Shown here: positions 22,751 to 30,721 of the stretch, one piece after another | Position numbering within the stretch: the first letter of the stretch is position 1 | Layout of the letters: every line of letters begins with the position of its first letter | From: Umezawaea sp036375055 | GTDB lineage: Bacteria; Actinomycetota; Actinomycetes; Mycobacteriales; Pseudonocardiaceae | Reading direction: 5' to 3' | DNA length: 64,000 bases | Assembly: GCF_036375055.1 (NCBI RefSeq) | Contig: NZ_DASUSQ010000083.1 | Span: 1-64,000 of the forward strand | Program-made: the position numbers and the translations under genes | The notes under the pieces: generated by a model | What the model saw: only the letters and a program-made list of their open reading frames with translations | Database searches by the model: none | What the model was told of the DNA's origin: nothing

Positions 22751-23854
22751 TCAGCGAGTCCCACCGATTTGCGCACGCGCCGCGCGGACGGGTGCGCGCA
22801 GCGGCGCGGGCGTCGGCGTGATGGACAGCCGCAGCAGTCCGTCCTCCCGCCGCACCGCGGTCTCCAGGCCCGCGCGGGCGGCCGTGCGCACGAGCCCGGT
22901 CTCCGAGGGCAGGCACCACGCCACGAGTTCGCGGTACCCCGCCGCACGACCGGTGTCGGCCAGCGCGCACAGCAGCGCCGTGCCCACTCCCCGGTGCTGC
23001 CACGCGTCCTCGACGAGCAGGGAGATCTCCGCGCTGTCCGGAGTGGACGTCCGGATCAGCTGGCCCAGCGCCACGACCCGGTCCGCGCACTGCGCCACCA
23101 CGGTGCTGCCCCGCGGCGGGCTGAGCAGCCGGTGCAGCCAGCGGCGCGGGAGCGTGCGCATCCCGGAGTGGTAGCGGGTGAACAGGGTCCGCATCGAGCA
23201 CCGCGAGTGCAGGGCCGCCACGGCGTCCTCGTCGTCCGCGCCGCCCGCCCTGAGCACCAGCGCCATGCCGTCCGCGCTGATCAGCGCCGTCGGTCGAGGG
23301 GTGGGCGTGCCCGACTCGTCGAGCAGGTCGATCAGCGCCGCCGCTCTGGCCAGTTCGACCTGGGTGAACGGCGACCAGCCGCGCCGCGCCACGACGACCG
23401 TGCCGTCACGGGTGAGCAGGCGCGCGTGGTGGCCGGGCTTCTCGTCGGACGGGTCGCCCTCGGCGCCGACGGGCAGCACCACGACCGAGTCCGCGGCCAG
23501 CACGGCGCGCAGGGCGTCGCACGCGCTGCCGGGGTGGCGGACCGCGTCGCCCGCCGCGCGCAGGGCCGCCGTCGGGGCGTCGACCAGGTCGTGCACGTCG
23601 GCGTTGGTGATGCCGACGCACCGGCCGCCCTCGGCGCGGATCGCCTCGACCAGGTCGGCGGGCAGCAGGCCGGGCGCGGCCCGCACGACGAGTTCGTCGA
23701 CGACGCCGCCGGGCACCGGGATGACGGACAGCGCGAGCACGTTGCAGTCGCGTTCGGCGAGTCGGATGGTGACCCTGGCGAGCGCGCCGGGACTGTCGTC
23801 GAGCTGGACGCGCAGTCGCCAGGTCAGCGGTGTGGTCTTCCCCGTGGACTCCAT
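22751..23854 (-). CDS. ACT domain-GNAT acetyltransferase fusion
   Basis: A 367-residue protein. The N-terminal ACT-type domain (about 12-85) shows LRVQLDDSPGALARVTIRLA and a Gly-rich loop. The middle (about 90-195) is of unknown type. The C-terminal GNAT domain (about 205-345) shows EISLLVEDAWQHRGVGTALL, whose Q-x-x-G-x-G/A binds acetyl-CoA. In actinobacteria such fusions (PatB-like) acetylate protein lysines under allosteric amino acid control through the ACT domain; that role here is inference. ATG 23854 has GGAG close upstream. The gene precedes the lacI-type gene on the same strand but is separated from it by the operator. Confidence 0.88.
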   Translation of the reverse strand: MESTGKTTPLTWRLRVQLDDSPGALARVTIRLAERDCNVLALSVIPVPGGVVDELVVRAAPGLLPADLVEAIRAEGGRCVGITNADVHDLVDAPTAALRAAGDAVRHPGSACDALRAVLAADSVVVLPVGAEGDPSDEKPGHHARLLTRDGTVVVARRGWSPFTQVELARAAALIDLLDESGTPTPRPTALISADGMALVLRAGGADDEDAVAALHSRCSMRTLFTRYHSGMRTLPRRWLHRLLSPPRGSTVVAQCADRVVALGQLIRTSTPDSAEISLLVEDAWQHRGVGTALLCALADTGRAAGYRELVAWCLPSETGLVRTAARAGLETAVRREDGLLRLSITPTPAPLRAPVRAARAQIGGTR

Positions 23855-23912
23855 CGCTCCAGGCTTCCGAGCTCCTGTTGCCGCCGGGGGACGGGCTTGT
23901 TTCGACTTCCGC

Positions 23913-24308
23913 TCAGGGGCCGCAGGTGGGCGGTGGCAGCGGGTTGAGCGGGCTGCACGGCCATTCCCTGGGCTTGGTGGTCGTCGTCGTGGTGGTGGTC
24001 TGGGTCGTCGCCACCGGAGGCGCGACGGCCTCGGTCGTCGTGGTCTCGGGGGGCGGCGCGGCGGGGGGAGTGGTGGTCGTCGTGGTCGTGGTCGTCGTCG
24101 TGGACGACGGCGGGACGCTGGAACTCGAACCGGTCGACGACGACGGGGGTCTGGACGTGCTCGACGGGGCGTTGGTCATCCAGGTCGACCCCGGCTTCGT
24201 CGGATCACCGGCCTGCTGCCCGGAACCGTCGAGGAGCACACCCAGCAGCACACCGGCCAACGCCGATGCCGCGACGGCCGAGCCGCACGCGGCCCAGAGC
24301 ACTCGCAC
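23913..24308 (-). CDS. Thr/Ser/Pro-rich exported protein
   Basis: A 131-residue protein. GTG 24308 has AAGGAG 6 bp upstream. A short basic N terminus and a hydrophobic helix (SAVAASALAGVLLGVLL) form a signal peptide or anchor. The remainder is low complexity: Ser-rich, then two runs of 8-11 Thr, ending in a short Trp/Cys/Pro tail (PREWPCSPLNPLPPPTCGP) whose two Cys could form a disulfide. The composition suits an O-mannosylated wall-spanning spacer. No function can be named. Confidence 0.6.
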   Translation of the reverse strand: MRVLWAACGSAVAASALAGVLLGVLLDGSGQQAGDPTKPGSTWMTNAPSSTSRPPSSSTGSSSSVPPSSTTTTTTTTTTTPPAAPPPETTTTEAVAPPVATTQTTTTTTTTKPREWPCSPLNPLPPPTCGP

Positions 24309-24672
24309 AGCAAGCTCCTTCGCAGGGATGACCAGAACGTCGTGTGGAGAGGGATTCGTTCGAGACAGTACAGGTGGTTCGACGCCGGATAAATGTGTTG
24401 GCTGAACTTAATCGAGCCATTCCAGGTCTGCCTCTGACCCCTGGAAGTCGATGCACCGATCGATCTCCCAGCGCGTGGTTTTCCGCGTCGGCGCGCTGAC
24501 CGGGAAGAATGGCTCGACGACCACCCCGGCTCCCTTGTCACCGCGCTCGAACCGCCGCGCACCGGCCGACTTTGCGCCCGCGGCCCGTGCGCGGGACGAC
24601 CCGGCTCGAGTCCTATGCGCACGGTCGGGTGAAATGGCTCCGGGTGCCCGGTTCACGCACCCGGACCGGTGG
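24309..24672. other. Intergenic region without supported gene
   Basis: It contains the promoter of the Thr-rich protein gene (AT-rich stretch near 24370-24410). A minus-strand frame at 24408-24656 (82 codons, GTG start) ends in a protein-like segment (TRWEIDRCIDFQGSEADLEWLD region), but its N-terminal half is Arg/Ala-rich and it lacks an RBS, so I do not call it. Confidence 0.4.
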
Positions 24673-25098
24673 TCAACGCCTGCCGCGCATCGCGTTCAGG
24701 TCTTCCTGGATCCGCGCCAGCCTCTGGTCGACGCTCGCCGTGCCCGCGATCCGCGCCAGCACCAGGCTCGCGCCGGACAGGCCCGCCACCAGCACCGAAC
24801 CGGTCATGTGCCACGTCGGCGCGTCGCCCGCGCAGGTGAAGACGTCGGTGAACCGGTCGTTGGAGCAGGTCGCGAACGGCACCGCGGCCAGTCCGACGCT
24901 CGCGACGGCCACACCCCCGAGCAGCGCCGAGCCGAACGTGCGCATGAGGTCGAACGCGGCGTTGGCCGTGCCCACCGCGGCGATCACGAACAGCAGCGGG
25001 ACGGGACTCGGGAACGGACCCGCGGCGGCGCAGCCGAGCATGATTGCCCCGACCACCAGTTGGCCGACGGTCGTCTCCGTGCTCGTTCGTGGAACCAC
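24673..25098 (-). CDS. Small integral membrane protein, unknown function
   Basis: A 141-residue protein with three or four hydrophobic segments (about 10-27, 33-50, 55-75, 95-118), a Cys pair in the loop between the last two (FATCSNDRFTDVFTC), and a charged C-terminal helix (VDQRLARIQEDLNAMRGRR). GTG 25098 has GGG about 8 bp upstream. No family is recognised. It stands alone, divergent from the DM13 gene. Confidence 0.65.
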   Translation of the reverse strand: MVPRTSTETTVGQLVVGAIMLGCAAAGPFPSPVPLLFVIAAVGTANAAFDLMRTFGSALLGGVAVASVGLAAVPFATCSNDRFTDVFTCAGDAPTWHMTGSVLVAGLSGASLVLARIAGTASVDQRLARIQEDLNAMRGRR

Positions 25099-25225
25099 CG
25101 GGCGACCCTAACCCGATCAGGTGAGCTGATGTCAGAACTTCGTAAGGCCGAAACCGCCCCGTGAGGCACGTCTCCGGTGGTCTCCTCTCGGGGACGGACT
25201 GATCGGACGACGAAGGGTGGCGGGC

Positions 25226-25786
25226 ATGTCCCGGCGGGTAGTGGTGAGCGCGGTGGCGGTGGTCCTGGTCGTGGGGGTCGGGGTGGGCTTGGCGCTGTTC
25301 CAGCCCTGGCGGCTGATCACCACCCGCACCGCCGACGAGGCCCTGCTGGTCCCACCGTCGACCAGCGCCCCGGCGGCAGGCGCGCCGACGACCACCGGCC
25401 CCACGGCCTCCGCGACCTCGTCGACCCCCGAACCCCCGAAGCAACCGGTCGCACTGGCATCGGGACCCTTCCGCTCACTGGAGCACGCGACCACGGGCTC
25501 CGCGACGCTGGTGCGGCGAGCCGACGGCGGCCACGTCGTCCAGTTCGAGGCCCTGGACACCAGCGACGGTCCGGACCTCTACGTCTACCTGTCCGACAAG
25601 CCGTCCGACTCGGCCGAGAAGGCGTTCGGCAGCGGTTTCACCAGCCTGGGAAAGCTCAAGGCCAACCAGGGCAACCAGGTCTACGAGATCCCGGCGGCCA
25701 CCGACCTGGACGGCGTGCGCAGCGTCGTGATCTGGTGCCAGCGGTTCTCCGCGGGCTTCGCCGTAGCGCCGCTGGAACAGGCCTGA
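25226..25786 (+). CDS. Membrane-anchored DM13 domain protein
   Basis: A 186-residue protein. ATG 25226 has GAAGGG 8 bp upstream; GTG 25217 is less likely. One N-terminal helix (VVVSAVAVVLVVGVGVGLALF) anchors it, a Thr/Pro/Ala-rich linker spans about 50-75, and a DM13 domain fills 80-186 (HATTGSATLVRRADGG, GPDLYVYLSDKP, YEIPAATDLDGVRSVVIWCQRF). The conserved Cys in VVIWC, proposed as a redox or cofactor ligand in DM13 proteins, is present. A terminator follows directly, so it is monocistronic. Confidence 0.85.
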   Translation: MSRRVVVSAVAVVLVVGVGVGLALFQPWRLITTRTADEALLVPPSTSAPAAGAPTTTGPTASATSSTPEPPKQPVALASGPFRSLEHATTGSATLVRRADGGHVVQFEALDTSDGPDLYVYLSDKPSDSAEKAFGSGFTSLGKLKANQGNQVYEIPAATDLDGVRSVVIWCQRFSAGFAVAPLEQA

Positions 25787-25788
25787 CA

Positions 25789-25813
25789 CGCAGGCGGAAC
25801 ACGGCCGCCTGCG
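25789..25813. terminator. Terminator after the DM13 gene
   Basis: CGCAGGCGG and its complement at 25805-25813 form a 9-bp perfect stem with a 7-nt loop, 2 bp after the stop codon. Confidence 0.75.
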
Positions 25814-25840
25814 CGGCCCGGATAGGGCCGTTGGACCGTA

Positions 25841-25870
25841 TTGACGTATCTGGTCTAGACCTCATACCGT
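25841..25870 (+). promoter_or_regulatory. Promoter with embedded dre-like palindrome
   Basis: TTGACG (25841-25846) and TACCGT (25865-25870), 18 bp apart, form a promoter for the AraC-type gene. TCTGGTCTAGACCTCA at 25849-25864 fills the spacer and matches the DasR box ACTGGTCTAGACCACT at 13 of 16 positions, including the perfect core GGTCTAGACC. A regulator bound there would block the promoter. Whether DasR or another GntR protein binds is inference. Confidence 0.6.
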
Positions 25871-26014
25871 GGTGTGAGGCACAACTTCCCTTGCCGGCGG
25901 ACGAGCACAAGCCCCGTCGGCGAGGAGTCGGCTCACTGGGGTGAGCCATCCGCGGGCGGCGGCGCGGGAGACCGCGCCGCCGCACCCGGATGTCCGGTGG
26001 GAGACTGTCGGGTG

Positions 26015-27010
26015 ATGCTCACCAGGACCATCGCGATCCACTACGTCCGCGCCGCCCTGCGCGGCGCGCTCCGCGGCGGCCACGACGTGACCCCGGTGCT
26101 GGCCGCGGCCGGGATCAGCGGGTCGCTGCTGGCCGACGACCGCGCCAGGGTCACCGCCGAGCAGTACACCCACCTCATCCAGGCGCTGTGGGACCAGCTC
26201 GACGACGAGCTGATGGGCTTCGGCCCGAAGCCGAGCAAACGGGGCACCTTCCAGACCATGTGCCTGCTGGCGGTCCACTGCCCGGACCTGGGCGCCGCAC
26301 TGCGGAGGGGCCTGGACTTCTACGACCTGCTGGACTCCAGGCCTGCCATGTCGCTGGTGGAGGACACCCCGGACACCTTCCGCCTGGAACTGGACCTGTC
26401 CGCGGCGGACGACCCGGACCACTTCCTCGCGGAGTCCCTGCTGGTCCTGTGGCACCGCTTCTCCAGCTGGCTGATCGGCAGGCGGATCCCGTTGCGCAGA
26501 GTCGACTTCAGCTACCCGGAACCAGCCCACGGCGGCGAGTACCACCTCATCTTCGGCTGTCCGCTGAACTTCAACGCACCGAGGACAGCGCTCAGGTTCG
26601 ACACCAGGTTCCTCAGGATGCCGGTGGTCCAGGACGAGAGCGCACTGCACCGCTACCTCCGCGCCTCACCGGCGGAGTTGTTGTCCCGCAGGGACTACGG
26701 CGCCAACACCGCGGGCCTGGTGAGGCGCATCCTCGGCAACGGGATCTCCGGCGGCCTGCCAGAGGTGGCGGCGAGACTGGGAGTCAGCGCCCCAACGCTG
26801 CGCAGAAAACTGGCAGCGGAAGGCACCTCGTTCCGCGAGGTGAGAGAGCAGCTGCTGCGCGACCAGGCGGTCTCAAGCCTGGTGAGGGGCGGCGAATCGG
26901 TAGAAGAGCTGGCTCTGAGATTGGGTTTCTCGGAAGCCTCGGCGTTCCACAGGGCGTTCAAACGCTGGACGGGAAGCAGCCCGGGAGCCTACAGAGCAGC
27001 CGGCACCTGA
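26015..27010 (+). CDS. AraC-family regulator, VirS/OruR-like
   Basis: A 331-residue regulator. An N-terminal ligand domain of the PF12625 type (about 5-190: VTAEQYTHLIQALW, RGTFQTMCLL, FFxLIF-like YHLIFGCPLNFNAP) precedes an AraC HTH pair (about 225-330: LPEVAARLGVSAPTLRRKL and LALRLGFSEASAFHRAFKRWTG). GTG 26012 and ATG 26015 are adjacent; GGGAG lies 8-11 bp upstream. Relatives such as VirS of Mycobacterium tuberculosis control lipid-metabolism genes, and here the gene faces a beta-oxidation operon across a shared terminator. Codon use in the last third is less G/C-biased than in neighbours. Confidence 0.9.
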   Translation: MLTRTIAIHYVRAALRGALRGGHDVTPVLAAAGISGSLLADDRARVTAEQYTHLIQALWDQLDDELMGFGPKPSKRGTFQTMCLLAVHCPDLGAALRRGLDFYDLLDSRPAMSLVEDTPDTFRLELDLSAADDPDHFLAESLLVLWHRFSSWLIGRRIPLRRVDFSYPEPAHGGEYHLIFGCPLNFNAPRTALRFDTRFLRMPVVQDESALHRYLRASPAELLSRRDYGANTAGLVRRILGNGISGGLPEVAARLGVSAPTLRRKLAAEGTSFREVREQLLRDQAVSSLVRGGESVEELALRLGFSEASAFHRAFKRWTGSSPGAYRAAGT

Positions 27011-27163
27011 CCACCGAGAACTCTCACAGGTCCAACGGCACCCAGCCGGCTCCCGGCCAACGGCACCCGGATGTGACCGGCCCCCGGCCCGAACCAACCC
27101 CGGACCCACCCCACCACCCACAGCTCTTCCACCCGCACCCCCCGCCCCCGATGCTCTAAGACC

Positions 27164-27226
27164 CTCGACGCCCCACCCCTTTGTCAAGGCATCTTTCCAG
27201 CCTGGACAAAGGGGCGGGGCGTCGAG
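27164..27226. terminator. Very long bidirectional terminator hairpin
   Basis: Arms of 22 bp (27164-27185 and 27205-27226) differ at one position only. The 19-nt loop can add an AGGC/GCCT stem. It lies between the convergent AraC-type and fadB-like genes and can serve both. The rest of 27011-27256 is C-rich and holds no gene. Confidence 0.85.
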
Positions 27227-27256
27227 ACACTGCCAAGATCGGGGAGGGAAGATCCC

Positions 27257-29320
27257 CTAGAACCCCTCCCCCCTCACCACCCGCTCCCGCAGCGAAGCAG
27301 GCGGCCGGAACCTCTCCCCGTACGTATCCGCCAGGTAATCAGCCCGCTCCACGAAAGCCCCGAGCCCGTACGAGTTCACGAACTGCAACGTCCCCCCGGA
27401 CCACGGCGCGAACCCGAACCCGAAGACGCTCCCGATGTTCGCGTCCCGAACACTCGTCAACACCCCCTCGTCCAGGCAGCGCACCGTCTCCAACGCCTGC
27501 ACGAACAGCAACCGGTCCGCGACGTCCTGCTCGGACACCCCGGCGTCCTCGCGCGAGTACCGCGTCACCAGTTCCGGCCACAGGAACTTCTTCGCGCCCT
27601 CCGGGTACTCGTAGAACCCGGCCCCACCGGACTTCCCGGTGCGTCCGAGCCCCACCAGCTCCTCGATCACCGCGAACGCCGGGTGGGCGCCCAGCGCGGC
27701 CAACGACGGGTCGTCCGCCAACGTCTGCTCGCGGATCTTCAGCTGCAACGTCAGCGTCACCTCGTCGGACACCGCCAACGGCCCCACGGCCATCCCGGCC
27801 CTCTTCGCCACGTTCTCGATCAACGCGGGCCGGACGCCCTCGGCGACCATCGTCACGGCCTCGGTCACGTACGTCCCGAACGTCCGCGACGTGTAGAAGC
27901 CCCGGCTGTCGTTCACCACGATCGGCGTCTTCCCGATCTGGAGCACGTAGTCGAACGCCTTCGCCAGCGTCTCGTCCGACGTCTTCTCCCCGCGGATGAT
28001 CTCCACCAGCCGCATCTTCTGCACCGGCGAGAAGAAGTGCAGCCCGATGAACTTCTCCGCGTCCGACACCGAGGCGGCCAACCCGGTGATCGGCAACGTG
28101 GACGTGTTCGACGCGATCACCGCGTCCGGCAGCGCCGCGGCCTCGGCCGCGGGCAGCACCTTCCCCTTCAGCTCGCGGTTCTCGAACACCGCCTCGATGA
28201 TCAGGTCGCACCCGGCGAGGTCGGCGTCGGAGTCGGTGGGGGTGATCCCCGCGATCCCGGCAGCGCCCCTGGTGGCCGCCTCCAGCGTCACGTCCTTGAG
28301 CACGACCTCGATGCCCGCCTTGGCGCTCACCTCGGCGATCCCGGCGCCCATCATCCCCGCGCCGAGCACACCCACCTTGGCGGTCTTCCGGCGCTCCACA
28401 CCGGACGGTCGCGAACCGCCCGCGTTGATCTCGTTGAGCTGGAACCAGAACGCCGTGATCATGTTCTTGGACACCTGCCCGGAGGCCAGCTCCAGGAAGT
28501 ACCGCCCCTCGATCTGCAACGCCGTCTCGAAGTCGACCAGCGCACCCTCGACCGCCGCGGCGAGGATCTTCTCCGGCGCGGGGAAAGCGCCGTGGGTCTT
28601 CTTCCGCAGCACGGCAGGCGCCGCCGCGAGCAGCGAGTACACGTTCGGGTCCCCGACCCGCACGTCCTTGATCGCGAACCCCGGCTCGTCCCACGGCTGC
28701 CGCGGCGCGGGGTTCGCGGCGATCCACGCCCGCGCCTTGGCGATCATGTCGTCCCGGTCGGCCGCCAGCTCGTCCACGAACCCGGCCTGCAACGCCCGCG
28801 AGGGCCGCAGCTGCTTGCCCTCCATCAGCAGCGGCAGCGCGGCCTGCAAGCCGAGCAACCGCACCATCCGGGTCACACCCCCGCCGCCCGGCAGCAGCCC
28901 GAGGGTGGCCTCGGGCAACCCCAGCCTGATCCGGTCGTCGTCCAGCACCACCCGGTGGTGGCAGGCCAGCGCGATCTCCAGCCCCCCGCCCAGCGCGGCA
29001 CCGTTGACCGCGGCCACCACCGGCTTCCCCAGCAGCTCCAACCGCCGCAGCTGCGACTTCACCAGCGACACCCCGGCCAGCGCCTCCGACGAGTTCTCCG
29101 GCGTGACCTGGATCAGCAGGTTCAGGTCGCCACCGGCGAAGAACGTCTTCTTCGCCGACGTCAGCACCACCCCGGTGATCTCGTCGCGCTCGGCCTCCAG
29201 CCGGTCGACCGCGACCCCCATCGCCTCCTGGTACTCGGCGTTCATCACGTTCGCCGACCCGGACATGTCCATCGTCAACGTGACGACGCCCCCGGCGTCC
29301 TTCTCGTAGTGCACAGGCAT
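27257..29320 (-). CDS. fadB: FadB/FadJ-like enoyl-CoA hydratase/3-hydroxyacyl-CoA dehydrogenase
   Basis: A 687-residue bifunctional beta-oxidation protein. The crotonase domain (1-190) has oxyanion-hole segments AGGDLN and GAALGGGLE and the catalytic Glu region PEATLGLLPGGGG. The NAD-binding 3-hydroxyacyl-CoA dehydrogenase domain starts about 315 with GAGMMGAGIA and includes ASNTSTLPIT, HFFSPV (catalytic His) and NDSRGFYTSR. After KDVTLEAATRG the sequence jumps to ITPT; relatives carry about 30 more residues there (a helical hairpin of the Rossmann domain), which also explains the short total length. It starts 3 bp after fadA and is translated with it. Dehydrogenase activity is therefore uncertain. 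Confidence 0.93.
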   Translation of the reverse strand: MPVHYEKDAGGVVTLTMDMSGSANVMNAEYQEAMGVAVDRLEAERDEITGVVLTSAKKTFFAGGDLNLLIQVTPENSSEALAGVSLVKSQLRRLELLGKPVVAAVNGAALGGGLEIALACHHRVVLDDDRIRLGLPEATLGLLPGGGGVTRMVRLLGLQAALPLLMEGKQLRPSRALQAGFVDELAADRDDMIAKARAWIAANPAPRQPWDEPGFAIKDVRVGDPNVYSLLAAAPAVLRKKTHGAFPAPEKILAAAVEGALVDFETALQIEGRYFLELASGQVSKNMITAFWFQLNEINAGGSRPSGVERRKTAKVGVLGAGMMGAGIAEVSAKAGIEVVLKDVTLEAATRGAAGIAGITPTDSDADLAGCDLIIEAVFENRELKGKVLPAAEAAALPDAVIASNTSTLPITGLAASVSDAEKFIGLHFFSPVQKMRLVEIIRGEKTSDETLAKAFDYVLQIGKTPIVVNDSRGFYTSRTFGTYVTEAVTMVAEGVRPALIENVAKRAGMAVGPLAVSDEVTLTLQLKIREQTLADDPSLAALGAHPAFAVIEELVGLGRTGKSGGAGFYEYPEGAKKFLWPELVTRYSREDAGVSEQDVADRLLFVQALETVRCLDEGVLTSVRDANIGSVFGFGFAPWSGGTLQFVNSYGLGAFVERADYLADTYGERFRPPASLRERVVRGEGF

Positions 29321-29323
29321 GTC

Positions 29324-30526
29324 TCAGACCCTCTCGATGATCGTCGCGATACCCATGCCGCCACCGACGCACAGCGTGGCGAGGCCCCGCCGGAGCCCCT
29401 GGCGCTCCAGCTCGTCCAGCAGCGTCGACAGGATCATGCAGCCGGTGGCCCCCAGCGGGTGCCCGAGCGCGATGGCCCCGCCGTTCACGTTGATCTTCTC
29501 CTCGGGCAGGTCGAGGTCGCGCTGGAACTTCAGCACCACCGACGAGAAAGCCTCGTTGATCTCGAAGAGGTCGATGTCCTCGACCGTCAACCCGGCCCGG
29601 TCCAGCGCCTTGCGCGCCGCGGGGGCGGGCCCGGTCAGCATGATCGTCGGCTCGGTGCCGATCACGGCGGTCGCGATGATCCGGGCCCTGGGCGTCAACC
29701 CCAGGTCCTTGCCCGCCCGCTCGTTCCCGATCAACATCGCCGCGGCGCCGTCGACGATCTGCGACGAGTTGCCGGGGTGGTGGACGTGGTTGATCCGCTC
29801 GACCGACGGGTACCGGTCGATCGCCACCGAGTCGTACCCGAGGTCACCGTGGAACTGGAAGCTCGGCTTCAACCCCGCCAACCGCTCCAGCGTCGTCTCC
29901 GGCCGGATCGTCTCGTCGGCCGCCAGCACCAGCGTGCCGTTCTGGTCCACGACCGGCACGATCGACCGGTCGAAGTAGCCCTTCTCCTGCGCGAGCGTCG
30001 CCAGCCGGTGCGACCGCACGGCCCACGTGTCGACGGCCGACCGGTCGAAGCCCTCCAGGGTCGCGATCAGGTCCGCGCTCACGCCCTGCGGCACGAAGTT
30101 CGTCGCCATGTTGGTCTCGGGGTCCGACGCCCACGCGCCGCCGTCCGAGCCCATCGCCACCCGCGACATCGACTCGACGCCACCGGCGACCACGAGGTCC
30201 TCGAACCCGGACGCGACCTTCGCCGCCGCCATGTTCACCGACTCCAGGCCCGACGCGCAGAACCGGTTGAGCTGCACGCCCGCCGTCCGCTGCGCCCAGC
30301 CCGCCGCCATCACGGCCGTCCGCGCGATGTCCGAGCCCTGCTCGCCGACCGGCGACACCACGCCGAACACGACGTCGTCGACCGCCGAGGTGTCCAGTGC
30401 GTTCCGCTCGGACAGCGCCTTCAGCACCCCGGCGGCCAGCGTGACCGGCTTGACGCTGTGCAGCGACCCGCGCTTTCCCTTGCCGCGCGGCGTCCGCACG
30501 GCATCGAAGATCAAGGCTTCGCTCAT
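29324..30526 (-). CDS. fadA: Acetyl-CoA acyltransferase (FadA-like thiolase)
   Basis: A 400-residue thiolase, complete. The active-site Cys90 lies in NRFCASGLE, the His motif in GGAIALGHPLGATG and the second Cys in CVGGGMG; NEAF is present. It cleaves 3-ketoacyl-CoA with CoA in the last step of beta-oxidation. It is the first gene of a two-gene operon with the FadB-like gene. ATG 30526 starts MSEALIFDAVRTPRG, a typical N terminus. Upstream 30527-30721 holds promoters for it and the divergent acyl-CoA dehydrogenase gene. Confidence 0.96.
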   Translation of the reverse strand: MSEALIFDAVRTPRGKGKRGSLHSVKPVTLAAGVLKALSERNALDTSAVDDVVFGVVSPVGEQGSDIARTAVMAAGWAQRTAGVQLNRFCASGLESVNMAAAKVASGFEDLVVAGGVESMSRVAMGSDGGAWASDPETNMATNFVPQGVSADLIATLEGFDRSAVDTWAVRSHRLATLAQEKGYFDRSIVPVVDQNGTLVLAADETIRPETTLERLAGLKPSFQFHGDLGYDSVAIDRYPSVERINHVHHPGNSSQIVDGAAAMLIGNERAGKDLGLTPRARIIATAVIGTEPTIMLTGPAPAARKALDRAGLTVEDIDLFEINEAFSSVVLKFQRDLDLPEEKINVNGGAIALGHPLGATGCMILSTLLDELERQGLRRGLATLCVGGGMGIATIIERV

Positions 30527-30721
30527 GTGCTCGACGGTAGGCCCGCGGCGGGGCGTTGCCCATGACCGCGATGGGTGACCGAATAGCTCACTTGAGCGGT
30601 CCAGACCACGGCCGCACCAGGTGCGGGACGAGCAGCAACGACATTTTCGCTCACGTTCGGCCCCTCATCGGAAGCTCGATGGTCATGGCAGACCGCGCGG
30701 TGCGGTGCTTGGCTGACGGGT

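Noticed and set aside
24408..24656. 82-codon minus-strand frame
   Set aside because: The C-terminal part looks protein-like, but there is no RBS and the N-terminal half is Arg/Ala-rich; not enough support.
27164..27226. 22-bp inverted repeats considered as insertion-sequence ends
   Set aside because: They are only 19 bp apart and lie between convergent genes, so a bidirectional terminator explains them; no transposase.
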